From the NCBI GenBank assembly GCA_964619955.1, contig CAZUJF010000020.1, forward strand, positions 1 to 64,000: a DNA stretch of 64,000 bases, written 5' to 3'. The first letter of the stretch is position 1; every line of letters begins with the position of its first letter. Position numbers and translations under genes: made by a program. This DNA is from JACQFK01 sp964619955 (GTDB taxonomy: Bacteria; Planctomycetota; MHYJ01; JACPRB01). Below the pieces are notes generated by a model. That model was not told the origin of the DNA. It searched no databases and saw only the letters and a program-made list of their open reading frames with translations. Shown here piece after piece: positions 1-10,247 of the stretch.

Positions 1-208
1 GCCCGAAAAGCAGGACGTAGATGCCCGCGATGGAGGCCGGCCGGGGGACGCGCCGCTCCTCCAGCTTGTTGAGGAGCGGGTTGAGGATGTAGGCCAGGAG
101 CAGGGCGACGAGCGGCGGCAGGAAGACGGCGCGCAGGTGATACACGAAGACGATGAGGGCGATGCCCAGGAGGCCTAGGATCCAGCCCTTCCACCCGCGG
201 TTTAGCAC
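1..208 (-). CDS. AI-2E family transporter, N-terminal fragment (runs off window)
   Basis: The 69 visible residues from a GTG start form a hydrophobic helix (WILGLLGIALIVFVYHL) followed by LPPLVALLLAYILNPLLNKLE. This is the characteristic N-terminus of the AI-2E/PerM family of polytopic inner-membrane permeases. Family members export autoinducer-2 or act as antiporters; the substrate cannot be told here. The frame closes at a TGA just upstream and has no ATG, so GTG at 208 is the only reasonable start. The gene lies downstream of metG and the Minf_1886 gene on the same strand and may share their transcript. The rest of the protein is outside the window. Confidence 0.75.
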   Translation of the reverse strand, partial: MLNRGWKGWILGLLGIALIVFVYHLRAVFLPPLVALLLAYILNPLLNKLEERRVPRPASIAGIYVLLFG

Positions 209-259
209 GGTGATGAGCGTACCTCATGGAGGAGGGGGCTCCAAGGGAAACGGTGGGGC

Positions 260-634
260 CTATTCGTCGCAGCGCGGCGTCGCGTCGATCCTGAAGACGT
301 CCCGGAAATCGTAGACGTCGTCGAACTCCTCGCGGTTGTCCTGGTCGGAGCGGCTCATGAGGCCGGCTTCCACCAGGTTGAAGACGATGTCCCCGAAATC
401 CCCCGTCTTGTGCAGCCCCCAGACGTCGAAGACCATCACCGCGAGCGCCCCGAACTCCTTCAGGGCGAGGTCCCGCACGCCCTCGAGGAGTTCGCGGCCG
501 GAGATGTGGCGCCGCTTGTCGAGCCGGCGCACGGTGAAGTCGAGGGCTTCGTAGATGAAGCGGTACGCGTTGATGTGGTAGCGACCGTCCGCCTGGACCA
601 CACCCTTCAGGCGCGCTTCAAGGTTGCTCGGCAT
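260..634 (-). CDS. Minf_1886 family protein
   Basis: This 124-residue soluble protein of unknown function has the hallmark blocks of the family: RYHINAYRFIYEAL near residue 20, RHISGRELLEGVRDLAL near 42, and DFGDIVFNLVEAGLMSRSDQD near 80. The family is named after a gene of the PVC bacterium Methylacidiphilum and is frequent in Planctomycetota and Verrucomicrobiota. The start overlaps the 3' end of metG by 17 bases, so translation is probably coupled. No catalytic motif is obvious. The family assignment is strong and the function is unknown. Confidence 0.8.
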   Translation of the reverse strand: MPSNLEARLKGVVQADGRYHINAYRFIYEALDFTVRRLDKRRHISGRELLEGVRDLALKEFGALAVMVFDVWGLHKTGDFGDIVFNLVEAGLMSRSDQDNREEFDDVYDFRDVFRIDATPRCDE

Positions 635-2168
635 TCGGGTCGACCTTCTGGAACAACACCGCCCCTTTGTTAACGCGCGTGCCCTCCGGAATCCGCTCCC
701 ATTCCGTCGCGGCCGCGAAGGTCAGCGGCGTTTCGGGGATCCCCAGCTGCTCGAGGATGCGGCGCGAGGCCGGCGGGATGAACGGGGAGAGCAGGATCGC
801 CAGGATGCGGAGGGCCTCCGCGGAGCGGTAGAGGACCCCGGCGACTTCGTCCTTCTTCCCCTGTTTGGCCAGCGTCCACGGGGCGCAGGCCTCGATGTGG
901 CCGTTGGCGGCCGTCACCGCCTTGTAGATCTCGGCCAGCGCGGTGTGGAACTCCATGCGGTCGAGCAGCGGGGCGATGCGGACGCCCAGGCCGCCGACGG
1001 TCTCCTTCAACGCGGCATCCTGGGGCAGAGGGGCGCCCTTCCCGGCGAGGACCCCGCCCTGGTAGCGCTCCGTCATCGAGACCACCCGGTTCAGGAGGTT
1101 GCCCAGCTTGTCCGCCAGATCGCTGTTGTAGCGGTTGAAAAAGGCATCCCAGCTGAAGTCGCCATCCTTCCCGAAGGCCACCTCGGCCATCAGGAAGCTG
1201 CGCAGCGCGTCCGCCGAGAAGCGGTCGGCGATCATGACGGGGTCGATCACGGTGCCCAGCGTCTTGGACATCTTGAAGCGCTGGTCGCCCTGGCGGACGT
1301 AGACGAAGCCGTGGATGGCGAGGCGCCGGGGCGGCGGAAGCTCCGCCGACAGCAGCATCGCGGGCCAGATCACGGCGTGGAAGCGGGTGATGTCCTTGCC
1401 GATGACATGGAGGTCGGCGGGCCAGAGGCGCCGGAAGCGCTCCGGGTCGTCCGGGAAGCCCGCGGCCGTGATGTAGTTGACGAGGGCGTCGAACCAGACG
1501 TACATGACCTGTTCGGGGTCGTCGGGGATCGGGACGCCCCAGCGCGTCGAGCGCCGGGAGATCGAAATGTCCTCCAGCCCCTGTTCTATCAGCTGGAGCA
1601 TCTCGTTGGCCCGGAAGGGGGGATCGATGAAGTCCCCCGCTGCGATGAGCTTTCGCACGGGCTCCGCGTACTTCGAGAGCCGGAAGAAGTAGTTCTCTTC
1701 GGCCACGGTTTTCAGCGGCGTGGTCGGGTGGTTGGGACATTTGCCGTCCTGCAGCTGGCTGCCGGTCTTGCGCTCCTCGCAGCCCACGCAGTAGAGCCCC
1801 TGATGGAGGGCCTTGTAGACGTCCCCCTTCGCGCGCAGACGCCGGAAGATCTCCTGGCAGGCGCGGTGATGGGCCGGTTGCGAGGTGCGGATGAACTGGT
1901 CGTAGGAGAGGTCGAGCTTCTTCCAGGTGGAGCGGAACTTCTCCTCCATCCGGTCGCACCAGGCGGCCGGGGTCAGGCCGTTCTCCTGGGCGCGGTCGGC
2001 GACCTGCTGGCTGTGCTCGTCGTTGCCCATGAGGAAGAAGACGTCGTCGCCCTTGAGCCGCCGCCAGCGCGCGGTGACGTCGGCGAGGATCTTCTCGTAG
2101 GACGTCCCGACGTGCGGGGCGCTGTTGACGTAGTCGATCGCCGTCGTGATGAAGAACTTGTTGCCCAT
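618..2168 (-). CDS. metG: Methionyl-tRNA synthetase
   Basis: Class I aminoacyl-tRNA synthetase that charges tRNA-Met in the cytoplasm. The Rossmann N-terminus begins FFITTAIDYVNSAPHVG, with the HIGH-equivalent as HVGT. A zinc knuckle (CVGC...CPNH) sits near residue 130, and the KMSKS loop appears intact as RFKMSKTLG. The anticodon-binding helical domain follows. At 516 residues it lacks the C-terminal Trbp111-like tRNA-binding domain of longer MetRS. I chose the ATG at 2168 (MGNKFF) over an upstream ATG because family proteins start there. It follows holB by about 50 bases, in the tmk-holB-metG order common in bacteria. Confidence 0.95.
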   Translation of the reverse strand: MGNKFFITTAIDYVNSAPHVGTSYEKILADVTARWRRLKGDDVFFLMGNDEHSQQVADRAQENGLTPAAWCDRMEEKFRSTWKKLDLSYDQFIRTSQPAHHRACQEIFRRLRAKGDVYKALHQGLYCVGCEERKTGSQLQDGKCPNHPTTPLKTVAEENYFFRLSKYAEPVRKLIAAGDFIDPPFRANEMLQLIEQGLEDISISRRSTRWGVPIPDDPEQVMYVWFDALVNYITAAGFPDDPERFRRLWPADLHVIGKDITRFHAVIWPAMLLSAELPPPRRLAIHGFVYVRQGDQRFKMSKTLGTVIDPVMIADRFSADALRSFLMAEVAFGKDGDFSWDAFFNRYNSDLADKLGNLLNRVVSMTERYQGGVLAGKGAPLPQDAALKETVGGLGVRIAPLLDRMEFHTALAEIYKAVTAANGHIEACAPWTLAKQGKKDEVAGVLYRSAEALRILAILLSPFIPPASRRILEQLGIPETPLTFAAATEWERIPEGTRVNKGAVLFQKVDPNAEQP

Positions 2169-2219
2169 GCTGCTTGGTCCGAATCGGGAAAGGGTCATTG
2201 TATCGAAGGCGGGGCCCTT

Positions 2220-3110
2220 CTACAAACGCAGGCAGGCGTCCTCGACCACGAGGGGGACGTTGGCGTTGAGGTCGATCAGGCGTTCGTGGTCGACCAGGGA
2301 TTCCAGGCGGTCGGCCAGGTCGTCCTCGTCGAGCCCGGCCATCCGCTCGAGGAACTCCTTCGTGGCGAGGACGGGGCGGCGTCCGCCGCGGGCCAGCAGC
2401 ACCTCCCGCAGCGCCTGGGCGATGAGCCGGAGCCCCTGGCGCGCGGAGGCGCGCTGCTCCTCCGTGTTCTTGATCTTGGTGAGGGCTTCGATGACGGCGT
2501 TGATCTCCCCGTTCAGGACGCGCGCCTGGAGGTCGCGGCCCCGTTCGCGGAGGGAGGCCAGCTCGGGAGCGAGGGTCCTCGAGGTGCCGGGCGAACCTTC
2601 GGAGAGGAGCGCCGCCAGGCGGGCGTCGTCCTCGGACAGGCCCAGCTCCTTGCGGGCCCAGGCGGCGACCTCGTCCTCCAGGAGCGGGGCGAAGTGGAGC
2701 GTCTGGCAGCGGGAGCGGATCGTGCCGAGCAGGCGTCCGGGCTGCGAGGTCACGAGGATCAGCAGCGTGCGCGCGGGCGGCTCCTCCAGCGTCTTGAGGA
2801 GGGCGTTCATCGCCTCCTCGGACATGCGGTGCGCGTCGTTGATGAGGATCGCGCGGCCCTCCTTCGAGGTCATGCCGAGTTCCCGGATCAATTCATGGAT
2901 CTGGGCGATGAGGATCTCGTGCCGGTCCTCGGGCTTTTCGATGAGGATGAGCCGGCATCCCAGGGCGCGGATGAACTCCAGGGCGGCCGCGCGTTTGCCC
3001 ACCCCTTCCGGCCCCGCAAACAGCCAGGCATGGGCCGGGCGGCCGCATTCGAGCACGCCGCGGAGGCGGGAGAAGGCCGTCACGTTCCCGAGCAGCGCCT
3101 CAAAGGGCAC
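2220..3110 (-). CDS. holB: DNA polymerase III delta-prime subunit
   Basis: Clamp-loader AAA+ subunit of the replicative polymerase. A Walker A-like loop (GPEGVGKR) lies near residue 33. A DnaX/HolB-type block (LINDAHRMSEEAMNALLKTLEEPP) near residue 107 and the SRC motif (IRSRCQTLHF) near residue 150 identify the family. The zinc-binding Cys cluster that usually follows Walker A is reduced to a single Cys, so zinc binding is probably lost; this is also seen in other delta-prime proteins. It overlaps tmk by 11 bases and is followed by metG. Confidence 0.88.
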   Translation of the reverse strand: MPFEALLGNVTAFSRLRGVLECGRPAHAWLFAGPEGVGKRAAALEFIRALGCRLILIEKPEDRHEILIAQIHELIRELGMTSKEGRAILINDAHRMSEEAMNALLKTLEEPPARTLLILVTSQPGRLLGTIRSRCQTLHFAPLLEDEVAAWARKELGLSEDDARLAALLSEGSPGTSRTLAPELASLRERGRDLQARVLNGEINAVIEALTKIKNTEEQRASARQGLRLIAQALREVLLARGGRRPVLATKEFLERMAGLDEDDLADRLESLVDHERLIDLNANVPLVVEDACLRL

Positions 3111-3711
3111 GCGACACCGCCTTCCATGCGGCGGCGAACACCTCGTCGGCCGGCCGGGCGGCGTCCAGCACGCAGAAGCGCCGCGGCTCGCGCCGGGCGA
3201 GCCTGAGAAAGCCCCGGCGCACGCGCTGCTGGTAGGTGAGGCCCTTGTTTTCGACGCGGTCGTTGCGGATGCCGTCCCGCCCGCGCGCCCGGTCCGGAGG
3301 CAGGTCCAGCAGCAGCACGAGATCGGGCTTGGGGAAGCGCGCCACGCGCTCGGCGACGTCCAGGACCACGGGGATGCCGATCCGGCCGGCGGCGCCCTGG
3401 TAGGCGGCCGTCGAGTAGTAGTAGCGGTCGAGCAGGACGACGGCGCCGCGCTTCAGGGCGGGGCGGATGGACTCGTCGACCAGCTGGGCGCGGCAGGCCA
3501 TGAAGAGGAAGAGCTCGGTGAAGGGGACCATCGCCTTGTTTTCGGGGGCGAGCAGGAGCCCGCGGATGCGCTCGCCGAGGGGCGTCCCCCCCGGTTCGCG
3601 GGCGCGGACGACGCGGCGCTTCCGGGCGAGCAGGGCGGCCTCCAGGCGCTTCGCGAGGGTGGATTTGCCGGAGCCGTCGATGCCTTCGATGACGATGAAT
3701 CGGCCGGACAT
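3100..3711 (-). CDS. tmk: Thymidylate kinase
   Basis: Phosphorylates dTMP to dTDP in dTTP synthesis. The 203-residue protein starts MSGRFIVIEGIDGSGKST, which contains the P-loop. It has the nucleotide-binding REPGGTPLGE block, the DRYYYST motif near residue 95, and a lid with the arginine-rich stretch GRDGIRNDRVE. Open reading extends far upstream but has no family similarity there; the ATG at 3711 is the family start. A CATACT box ends 8 bases before it, suggesting that a leaderless transcript heads the tmk-holB-metG operon. It diverges from the glycosidase gene by only 49 bases. Confidence 0.95.
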   Translation of the reverse strand: MSGRFIVIEGIDGSGKSTLAKRLEAALLARKRRVVRAREPGGTPLGERIRGLLLAPENKAMVPFTELFLFMACRAQLVDESIRPALKRGAVVLLDRYYYSTAAYQGAAGRIGIPVVLDVAERVARFPKPDLVLLLDLPPDRARGRDGIRNDRVENKGLTYQQRVRRGFLRLARREPRRFCVLDAARPADEVFAAAWKAVSRAL

Positions 3712-3719
3712 GGGGAGCG

Positions 3720-3725
3720 AGTATG
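3720..3725 (-). promoter_or_regulatory. -10 box CATACT upstream of tmk
   Basis: On the minus strand CATACT ends 8 bases before the tmk ATG, the same spacing as at other operon heads in the window. No convincing -35 was assigned. Confidence 0.4.
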
Positions 3726-3747
3726 CCACAGGCGGCCCCGGCTTCGC

Positions 3748-3753
3748 TATAGT
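3748..3753 (+). promoter_or_regulatory. -10 box TATAGT upstream of the glycoside hydrolase
   Basis: TATAGT ends 7 bases before the ATG at 3761, with no Shine-Dalgarno sequence between. Transcription would begin at or next to the start codon. Confidence 0.5.
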
Positions 3754-3760
3754 AGCCCGT

Positions 3761-5056
3761 ATGAAAATCCTCCCTCTGGCGCTCCTGCTCGGCCTGGCCG
3801 CCGTCCCGCCCGAGCCGCAGTCCGCCCCGCCGAAACCCTGCCTGAGGGACTTCCTCGGCATCAACGGGCACTTCACGTTCCGTCCCAAGCTGTACAGCCC
3901 CGCGGTGAAACTGGTCCGCAACTACCACAGCATGATGTGGGACACGGGCAGCGACACCGATCATCAGACCCAGCTGCCCTTCGCGCGAAACAGGGTGAAC
4001 TGGGAGACGACGTACGGATCGTGGAAGGCCGAGGGCTTCACGATCGACGCCTCCCTGATGTTCGCGGGCCTGGAGCAGAAGGCGTGGAAGGACCCCGCCG
4101 TCGACGCGCATCGCTACGGCAAGGCGGTCGCGGCCGCCCTGGGACCCTCGTCGCGGAATCTCGTCGCGTCGGCGGAGATCGGGAACGAACCCGGGCATTA
4201 CGACGATCCCTTCTACCGGAAGATCTTCGAAAACATGGCGCGCGGCCTCCGGGAGGGGGATCCGAAGCTGCAGATCGCCACCTGCGCCGTGGTGGAGGGG
4301 AAGAGCCACAAGTACGCGAAGAGCCTGGACTGCGTGAAGGGGCTCGAGGCGCTCTACGACGTGATCAACGTGCACACCTACGCGGAGGCGGAGCCCTGGC
4401 CCACCTGGAGGCGCTCCTTCCCGGAGGATCCCTCGCTCGCGTACCTGAAGGACGTCGAGAAGGTGATCGCCTGGCGGAACGAACACGCCCGGGGCAAGCC
4501 GGTCTGGATCACGGAGTTCGGGTGGGACTGCACCACGAAGAAGCCGGAGCCCAAGGGGGATTTCGCGAAGTGGGTGGGCGTGACGGACCTCCAGCAGGCG
4601 CAGTACCTCGTGCGCTCGACCCTGGTCTTCATGACGCTCGACGTCGCGCGGGCCTACATCTTCTACTACGACGACAACGACGAGGCCAGCGTGCACGCCT
4701 CCTCGGGCATCACCCGGAAGTTCCAGCCGAAACCCTCGTACCATGCGCTCTCGCACCTGCAGCGGACGCTGGGGGACTTCCGGCTTTCCCGCGTGCGGGC
4801 CTCCAAGCCCGGGGAACTTTACGTGTACGAGTTCGAGCAGGCGTCGCAGCCTGCGAGGAAGATCCTGGCGGCCTGGTCGCCGACGGGCTCCGGCCGCACG
4901 GCGGACGTCTCGATCGAGGTCGGCGGCGCGCGGGTGTCGCGGGCCGAGCGGATGCCGCTGGAGGCGGGGGCCGTCCCGGCGGAAAGCGTCGAGGTGAAGG
5001 ACGGTTCGGCGCGGGTGAAGCTGACGGAGTCCCCGATCTATCTATGGCTGGACTAG
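3761..5056 (+). CDS. Secreted clan GH-A glycoside hydrolase-like protein
   Basis: The 431-residue protein begins with a short signal peptide (KILPLALLLGLAAVP). The TIM-barrel-like body carries two landmarks of clan GH-A retaining glycosidases. SAEIGNEPG near residue 145 would supply the acid/base Glu (the NE pair). VWITEFGWD near 250 would supply the nucleophile Glu. A beta-rich tail of about 80 residues follows. The substrate is not evident and I would not force it into a numbered GH family; GH39- or GH5-like relatives are possible. It stands alone, diverging from tmk and followed 25 bases later by hslV, which has its own -10 box. Confidence 0.7.
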   Translation: MKILPLALLLGLAAVPPEPQSAPPKPCLRDFLGINGHFTFRPKLYSPAVKLVRNYHSMMWDTGSDTDHQTQLPFARNRVNWETTYGSWKAEGFTIDASLMFAGLEQKAWKDPAVDAHRYGKAVAAALGPSSRNLVASAEIGNEPGHYDDPFYRKIFENMARGLREGDPKLQIATCAVVEGKSHKYAKSLDCVKGLEALYDVINVHTYAEAEPWPTWRRSFPEDPSLAYLKDVEKVIAWRNEHARGKPVWITEFGWDCTTKKPEPKGDFAKWVGVTDLQQAQYLVRSTLVFMTLDVARAYIFYYDDNDEASVHASSGITRKFQPKPSYHALSHLQRTLGDFRLSRVRASKPGELYVYEFEQASQPARKILAAWSPTGSGRTADVSIEVGGARVSRAERMPLEAGAVPAESVEVKDGSARVKLTESPIYLWLD

Positions 5057-5067
5057 CACCCCCGGGC

Positions 5068-5073
5068 TACAAT
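5068..5073 (+). promoter_or_regulatory. -10 box TACAAT upstream of hslV
   Basis: TACAAT lies 8 bases before the hslV ATG in the 25-base gap after the glycosidase stop. No ribosome-binding site is present. Confidence 0.5.
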
Positions 5074-5081
5074 CGCGCGCC

Positions 5082-5600
5082 ATGACGACGATCCTGGCGG
5101 TGCGGCGCGGGACGGCCGTGGCCCTCGGCGGCGACGGCCAGGTCACGCTGGGCGCCACCGTCGTCAAGCACAACGCGGTCAAGGTGCGCAAGCTGCATGA
5201 CGGCAAGGTCCTCGCCGGGTTCGCCGGCGGCGCGGCCGACGGCATGTCCCTCCTCGAGCGCTTCGAAGGCATGCTCAAGAAGTGCCAGGGCAGCGCCGCC
5301 CGGGCGGCCGTGGATCTGGCGAAGGACTGGCGCAGCGACCGGATCCTGCGGCGCCTGGAATCCCTCCTGCTGGTGGCCGACCGGGAGCACACGCTCATGG
5401 TGTCGGGCACCGGCGACGTGATCGAGCCCGAGGACGGGGTGGCGGGGATCGGTTCCGGGGGCCCCTTCGCGGTGGCCGCGGCCCGGGCCCTCGTGAAGCA
5501 CAGCACGCTCAAGCCGGCGGATCTCGTCCGGGAGTCGCTCGAGATCGCCGGCCGGATCTGCGTTTACACGAACGCCCAGTTCCAGATCGAGGAGCTGTAG
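5082..5600 (+). CDS. hslV: ATP-dependent protease subunit HslV (ClpQ)
   Basis: Proteolytic subunit of the HslVU complex, a cytoplasmic two-tier hexamer capped by the HslU unfoldase. The protein starts MTTILAVRRG. Removal of Met would expose the catalytic N-terminal Thr. Other family blocks are GGDGQVTLG near residue 17, KVLAGFAGGAADG near 42 and the GSGGPFAVAAARAL helix near 123. The length of 172 residues is typical. Its partner hslU is not adjacent: a 576-residue membrane protein gene lies between the two, with 3-base and 12-base gaps, so all three are probably co-transcribed. Confidence 0.96.
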   Translation: MTTILAVRRGTAVALGGDGQVTLGATVVKHNAVKVRKLHDGKVLAGFAGGAADGMSLLERFEGMLKKCQGSAARAAVDLAKDWRSDRILRRLESLLLVADREHTLMVSGTGDVIEPEDGVAGIGSGGPFAVAAARALVKHSTLKPADLVRESLEIAGRICVYTNAQFQIEEL

Positions 5601-5603
5601 GGC

Positions 5604-7334
5604 ATGGCCGGCCTGGCGGCGGTCGCGAAGGCGGCGGTCCTGGCGGCGGTCATCGCGGCCCTGGGACGGCGGCTGGCCCGGCGCCTGCTCCCCGGCGCCT
5701 CGGCGGCGGAGCTCTCCTGCCTGGGGCTGCCGCTCGGTCTCGCCCTCGTGATGACCGGGGTGACGCTGCTCCTGGCGTTCCGGCTCCCCGTCGGGCCGAT
5801 CCTGCTCCCGCTCCTGGCCGCCGGGCTGCTCTGGTCGCGGGCGGAACTTCCGGAACTGCCGGCGGCCCTGCGGTCGCTGCTCGCCGAAAGCCGCTGGGGA
5901 GCCTGCCTCGTGGCCGCGCAGACCCTGCTGGGGATCGTCGGGGCGCTGGCCCCGGCGACGGGATGGGACACGGGCGTCTACCACTTCGCGATGGCCCGGC
6001 TCCGGGCCGAGGATGGATCGCTGCTCCTGCGGGAGGACATCCCGCACGGATACCGGCCGATGATGATGGAGTCGCTCCACACGCTGGGCTTCATCCTCGA
6101 CGGGGAGCGCCTCGCGTCGCTCATGAACACGCTGATGTATCTGGCGGGCTTCGGCGTCGCCCGCCTCTGGGGCCTGAGGCTCGCGGGGGAACCCGGCCGC
6201 CTGGTGGCGGGCCTCGCCTGGCTCTCGTCGGTCACGTACGTGCTGCGGATGGACGGCGGGGACGTCGAAGTCGGCCAGGCCGTGTATTTCGGAACGGCGG
6301 CGTACGCCCTCGACCGTCTGCGGGACTCGGGCGGGATCCGCTGGCGCGTGCTGGCCGGGCTGGGGCTCGGGGCGGTCCTGGGGATGAAATATGCCGGGGC
6401 CTGGGCGCTGCTGGCGATCGCGCTCGCGTGGGCGGCCGTCCGGCTCGGCGACCGGGCCCCCCTGCGGAGCTGGCTGGCGGACGGGGCCGCGATTCCGATC
6501 GTCGCGCTGGCGATCGGGTTTCCCTGGTACCTGCGCAATCATGTCCTCAAGGGTCAGCTGTTCTATCCGCTCGGCTCGGGTTCCGGGGCGCTCGGGGGCG
6601 GAGGCGTGGAGAGCGGGTGGGGACGGGCCCTGGGGGAGGGCCTGGGCCTGGACGCGCTGATCCTGGCGGCTTTCCCCGCGGCGGCCCTCGGCCTGGGGGG
6701 GAGGAGCCGCTGGATCGGCGCCGTCGCCGTGCTCTTTGCGGCATTTCTCTTCCGTCAGATGGGCCTCAGCGCCCCCGGGCTCGCCAATGCCCTGCGCTAC
6801 GCCTCCCCCGGATGGATCCTGCTGCTCGCGCTCGCCTCGGCCGGGCTTGCGGCCGCCGTGGCGGGCGGGGGGCTGCTCCGCGGGGCGGCCCTCGCCGTCC
6901 TCGGGGCGGCGCTCGGTCTTTCGATCGGGATCAACGCCTGGAGGAACCTCCCGAAGGTTCCGGTCGTCCTCGGGGAAGAGGACCGCGAGACGTACCTCTC
7001 GTCGCGGATCAACAGCCTGGCGCAGATCCGCCAGGCGGAGCGCGGAGGCGGACGGATCCTGCTCGTCGAACAGCGGGTGTATTACTGCAACGCCCCGTTC
7101 CTGGCGGCGTCGGACATCCAGGCCCGGGTGGGGTTCGACGCCTTCACGAACGCGGAGGAGTTCCGGCGTTTTCTGGACCGGGAATCCATCCGCTGGATCG
7201 TGGTCAACAAGGGGCCCTCCGCCAAGACCTGGGGCTTCCAGCGGCTGGAGCGGCGTTTGGGCGGCGAATTCGCCTCGATCCGGATCTCGACCGCGGGAAC
7301 CGGGAACGAGGCCGTCTTGTACCGAGTCGATTGA
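5604..7334 (+). CDS. Polytopic membrane protein, GT-C glycosyltransferase-like
   Basis: The 576-residue protein has about 10-12 hydrophobic segments between residues 1 and 440, then a soluble tail of roughly 110 residues (around ILLVEQRVYYCNAPF). This layout resembles ArnT/PMT-type GT-C glycosyltransferases, which transfer sugars from polyprenyl phosphate. An acidic pair in the first outer loop (GWDTGVYHFAMARL) is in the expected place, but no family signature is decisive. It sits exactly between hslV and hslU. A role in proteolysis is not suggested by the sequence; its place may reflect insertion or shared growth-linked expression. Four similar membrane proteins occur at 44031-59647. Confidence 0.6.
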   Translation: MAGLAAVAKAAVLAAVIAALGRRLARRLLPGASAAELSCLGLPLGLALVMTGVTLLLAFRLPVGPILLPLLAAGLLWSRAELPELPAALRSLLAESRWGACLVAAQTLLGIVGALAPATGWDTGVYHFAMARLRAEDGSLLLREDIPHGYRPMMMESLHTLGFILDGERLASLMNTLMYLAGFGVARLWGLRLAGEPGRLVAGLAWLSSVTYVLRMDGGDVEVGQAVYFGTAAYALDRLRDSGGIRWRVLAGLGLGAVLGMKYAGAWALLAIALAWAAVRLGDRAPLRSWLADGAAIPIVALAIGFPWYLRNHVLKGQLFYPLGSGSGALGGGGVESGWGRALGEGLGLDALILAAFPAAALGLGGRSRWIGAVAVLFAAFLFRQMGLSAPGLANALRYASPGWILLLALASAGLAAAVAGGGLLRGAALAVLGAALGLSIGINAWRNLPKVPVVLGEEDRETYLSSRINSLAQIRQAERGGGRILLVEQRVYYCNAPFLAASDIQARVGFDAFTNAEEFRRFLDRESIRWIVVNKGPSAKTWGFQRLERRLGGEFASIRISTAGTGNEAVLYRVD

Positions 7335-7346
7335 GCAGGGAATCCG

Positions 7347-8680
<1,334 letters not shown>

Positions 8681-8684
<4 letters not shown>

Positions 8685-10090
8685 GAAGTCCGGGGATTGA
8701 GCACCGGCGCGTCCGAGACCAGCACCGCGGAGCCCTCCCGGGCGTATTCCGGCAGCCATTCGGCGGCCCGGTGATGAAGCGCTGCGAAGAGGCCGCTGAG
8801 GACCATGAAGGACTCCATCGTCCGGATGGCGGTGAAGCTGGTGGATCCGACCGCGTGGACGAGGAAGGTCCAGAACGCGATCCAGTAGCCGGCGGCATAC
8901 CCCTTTTCGATCGTGAGCGAGGGGAGGGTCTGGTGGAGGCGGTCCGCGGCGCGGCCCAGGCGGACGAGGATCCACAGGAAGACGGCGAAGCCCAGGAGCC
9001 CCGTGTCGATGAGCACGCGGACATATTCGTTGTCCAGTTCCCCGAGGGGAAGGGAGGCGATGCCGAAGCCCAGGAGGGGGCTTTCTCCGAGCATCTTGGG
9101 CAGATGCAGTTGCCAGGCGTGGAGGCGGGAGGCCCAGGACGAGGGCTCCGTGCCGTAGGCGACCCCGGAGATGGTGGTGATGCGGGTCCAGATGGATTCC
9201 GGGGCGAGCAGGGGGACGCAGACGGCCATGACGCCGAGGACGACGAACAGACGCCGTTCCCTCAGCAGGGCGAAGACGGCGCACGCGGCCACCAGGGCGC
9301 TGACCGACGTGCGGGAGTAGGTGTAGAGGAGGGGGATGGCCAGGCCCACCGCCGCCGCGGCGGATCCCAGCCGGGCGCCCCGACCCGGGGCCTGAAGAAA
9401 GACCCCGAGGGCGATGGCGACATGGATGGCGAGGTACCCGCCGAAGATATTGGCCGTTTCGCCGTGGGGGCCGCTCAAGCGGCCGGGGTCGTGATCGGCC
9501 CCCGCGGAGGAACTGGAGGCCGTGAAGGCGCTCACCAGGGCCGCGATAAGGGCGAACGAGGCCAGGGCGCGGAACTCGTGGCGCGTGCGGACGTTGTTCA
9601 GGAAGAGCAGGTAGATCAGGAGGTACTCCCCGTATTTTACCAGGTGGAGGGTGGCGGTCCGGATCGTGGTGCTTCCCATCGCCGCCCCCGCCAGGGTGGC
9701 GACGAGGCAGATCACGACCGCCAGGAGCGCGGGGCCGCCGATCAGGGTGGGGGCGAGGGGTTCGCGTTGCAGGAGGGAGCGCCCCGCCCAGCTCAGGGCC
9801 AGCGCGGGGACCAGAAAGTCCTCCAGGCGCAGGTCGTTGAAGCCTCCGATGGATATTTCGGGGGAGAGGGCCGTGCAGAGGATGAGGATCGCCAGCCCCA
9901 AGGTAATATCCAGGAAGATGGCGACATAAAAGAGGGCGGCCAGGGCCGCGCCTGCCTGGAGCATGACGACGAGGCTTTCCCCGCGCACCAGGAACCACGC
10001 GAGCAGTCCCAGGATGCCGAGCGGGAACAGCGTGACCATCAGGCGCTGGAAGACCCGCTCGTCGCGGAACCGGGATTCGGAGCTTTCCAT
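8681..10090 (-). CDS. O-antigen ligase / Wzy-like polymerase family membrane protein
   Basis: The 469-residue protein has about 11-12 transmembrane segments and a large loop in the C-terminal half. That loop contains SRLHAWQLHLPKMLGESPLLGFG and DNEYVRVLIDTGLLG, the arrangement of the Wzy_C/WaaL family (Arg-rich loop, then GxGxx and HNxYL-like segments). Such proteins polymerise or ligate polyprenyl-linked glycans at the periplasmic face. I chose the ATG at 10090 because residues upstream of it are not membrane-like. It is divergent from the glycosyltransferase cluster that begins at 10248, and is most likely the polymerase or ligase of that locus. Confidence 0.75.
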
Positions 10091-10111
10091 CTGCAGGGCC
10101 GTCGTCTTCTC

Positions 10112-10191
10112 CAAGGAGCGGGCCGACGTTGATGCCCCCGGGCGCCCCGCCGAGGAGGGCGACCGGTGCATCCAACGCGTCGAACCATTAG
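10112..10191. repeat. Degenerate copy of the dispersed palindromic element
   Basis: The right end reads CGTCGAACCATTAG, matching the ends at 23281-23293 and 60758-60770. Inner arms GACGTTGATGC and GCATCCAACGCGTC are imperfectly complementary. The left end is poorly conserved. It lies between two divergent genes, so here no stop codon is shared. Confidence 0.45.
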
Positions 10192-10247
10192 TATATCGAG
10201 CCCGGGCGGTCCGGCGCCGCAGGGCATTCCGCGGAGGTGCTTCAATC

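Noticed and set aside
10178..10191. tRNA gene suggested by GGTTCGA on the minus strand at the element ends
   Set aside because: The T-loop-like string is present but no acceptor stem, anticodon arm or CCA is found around it. It is only the conserved element end.
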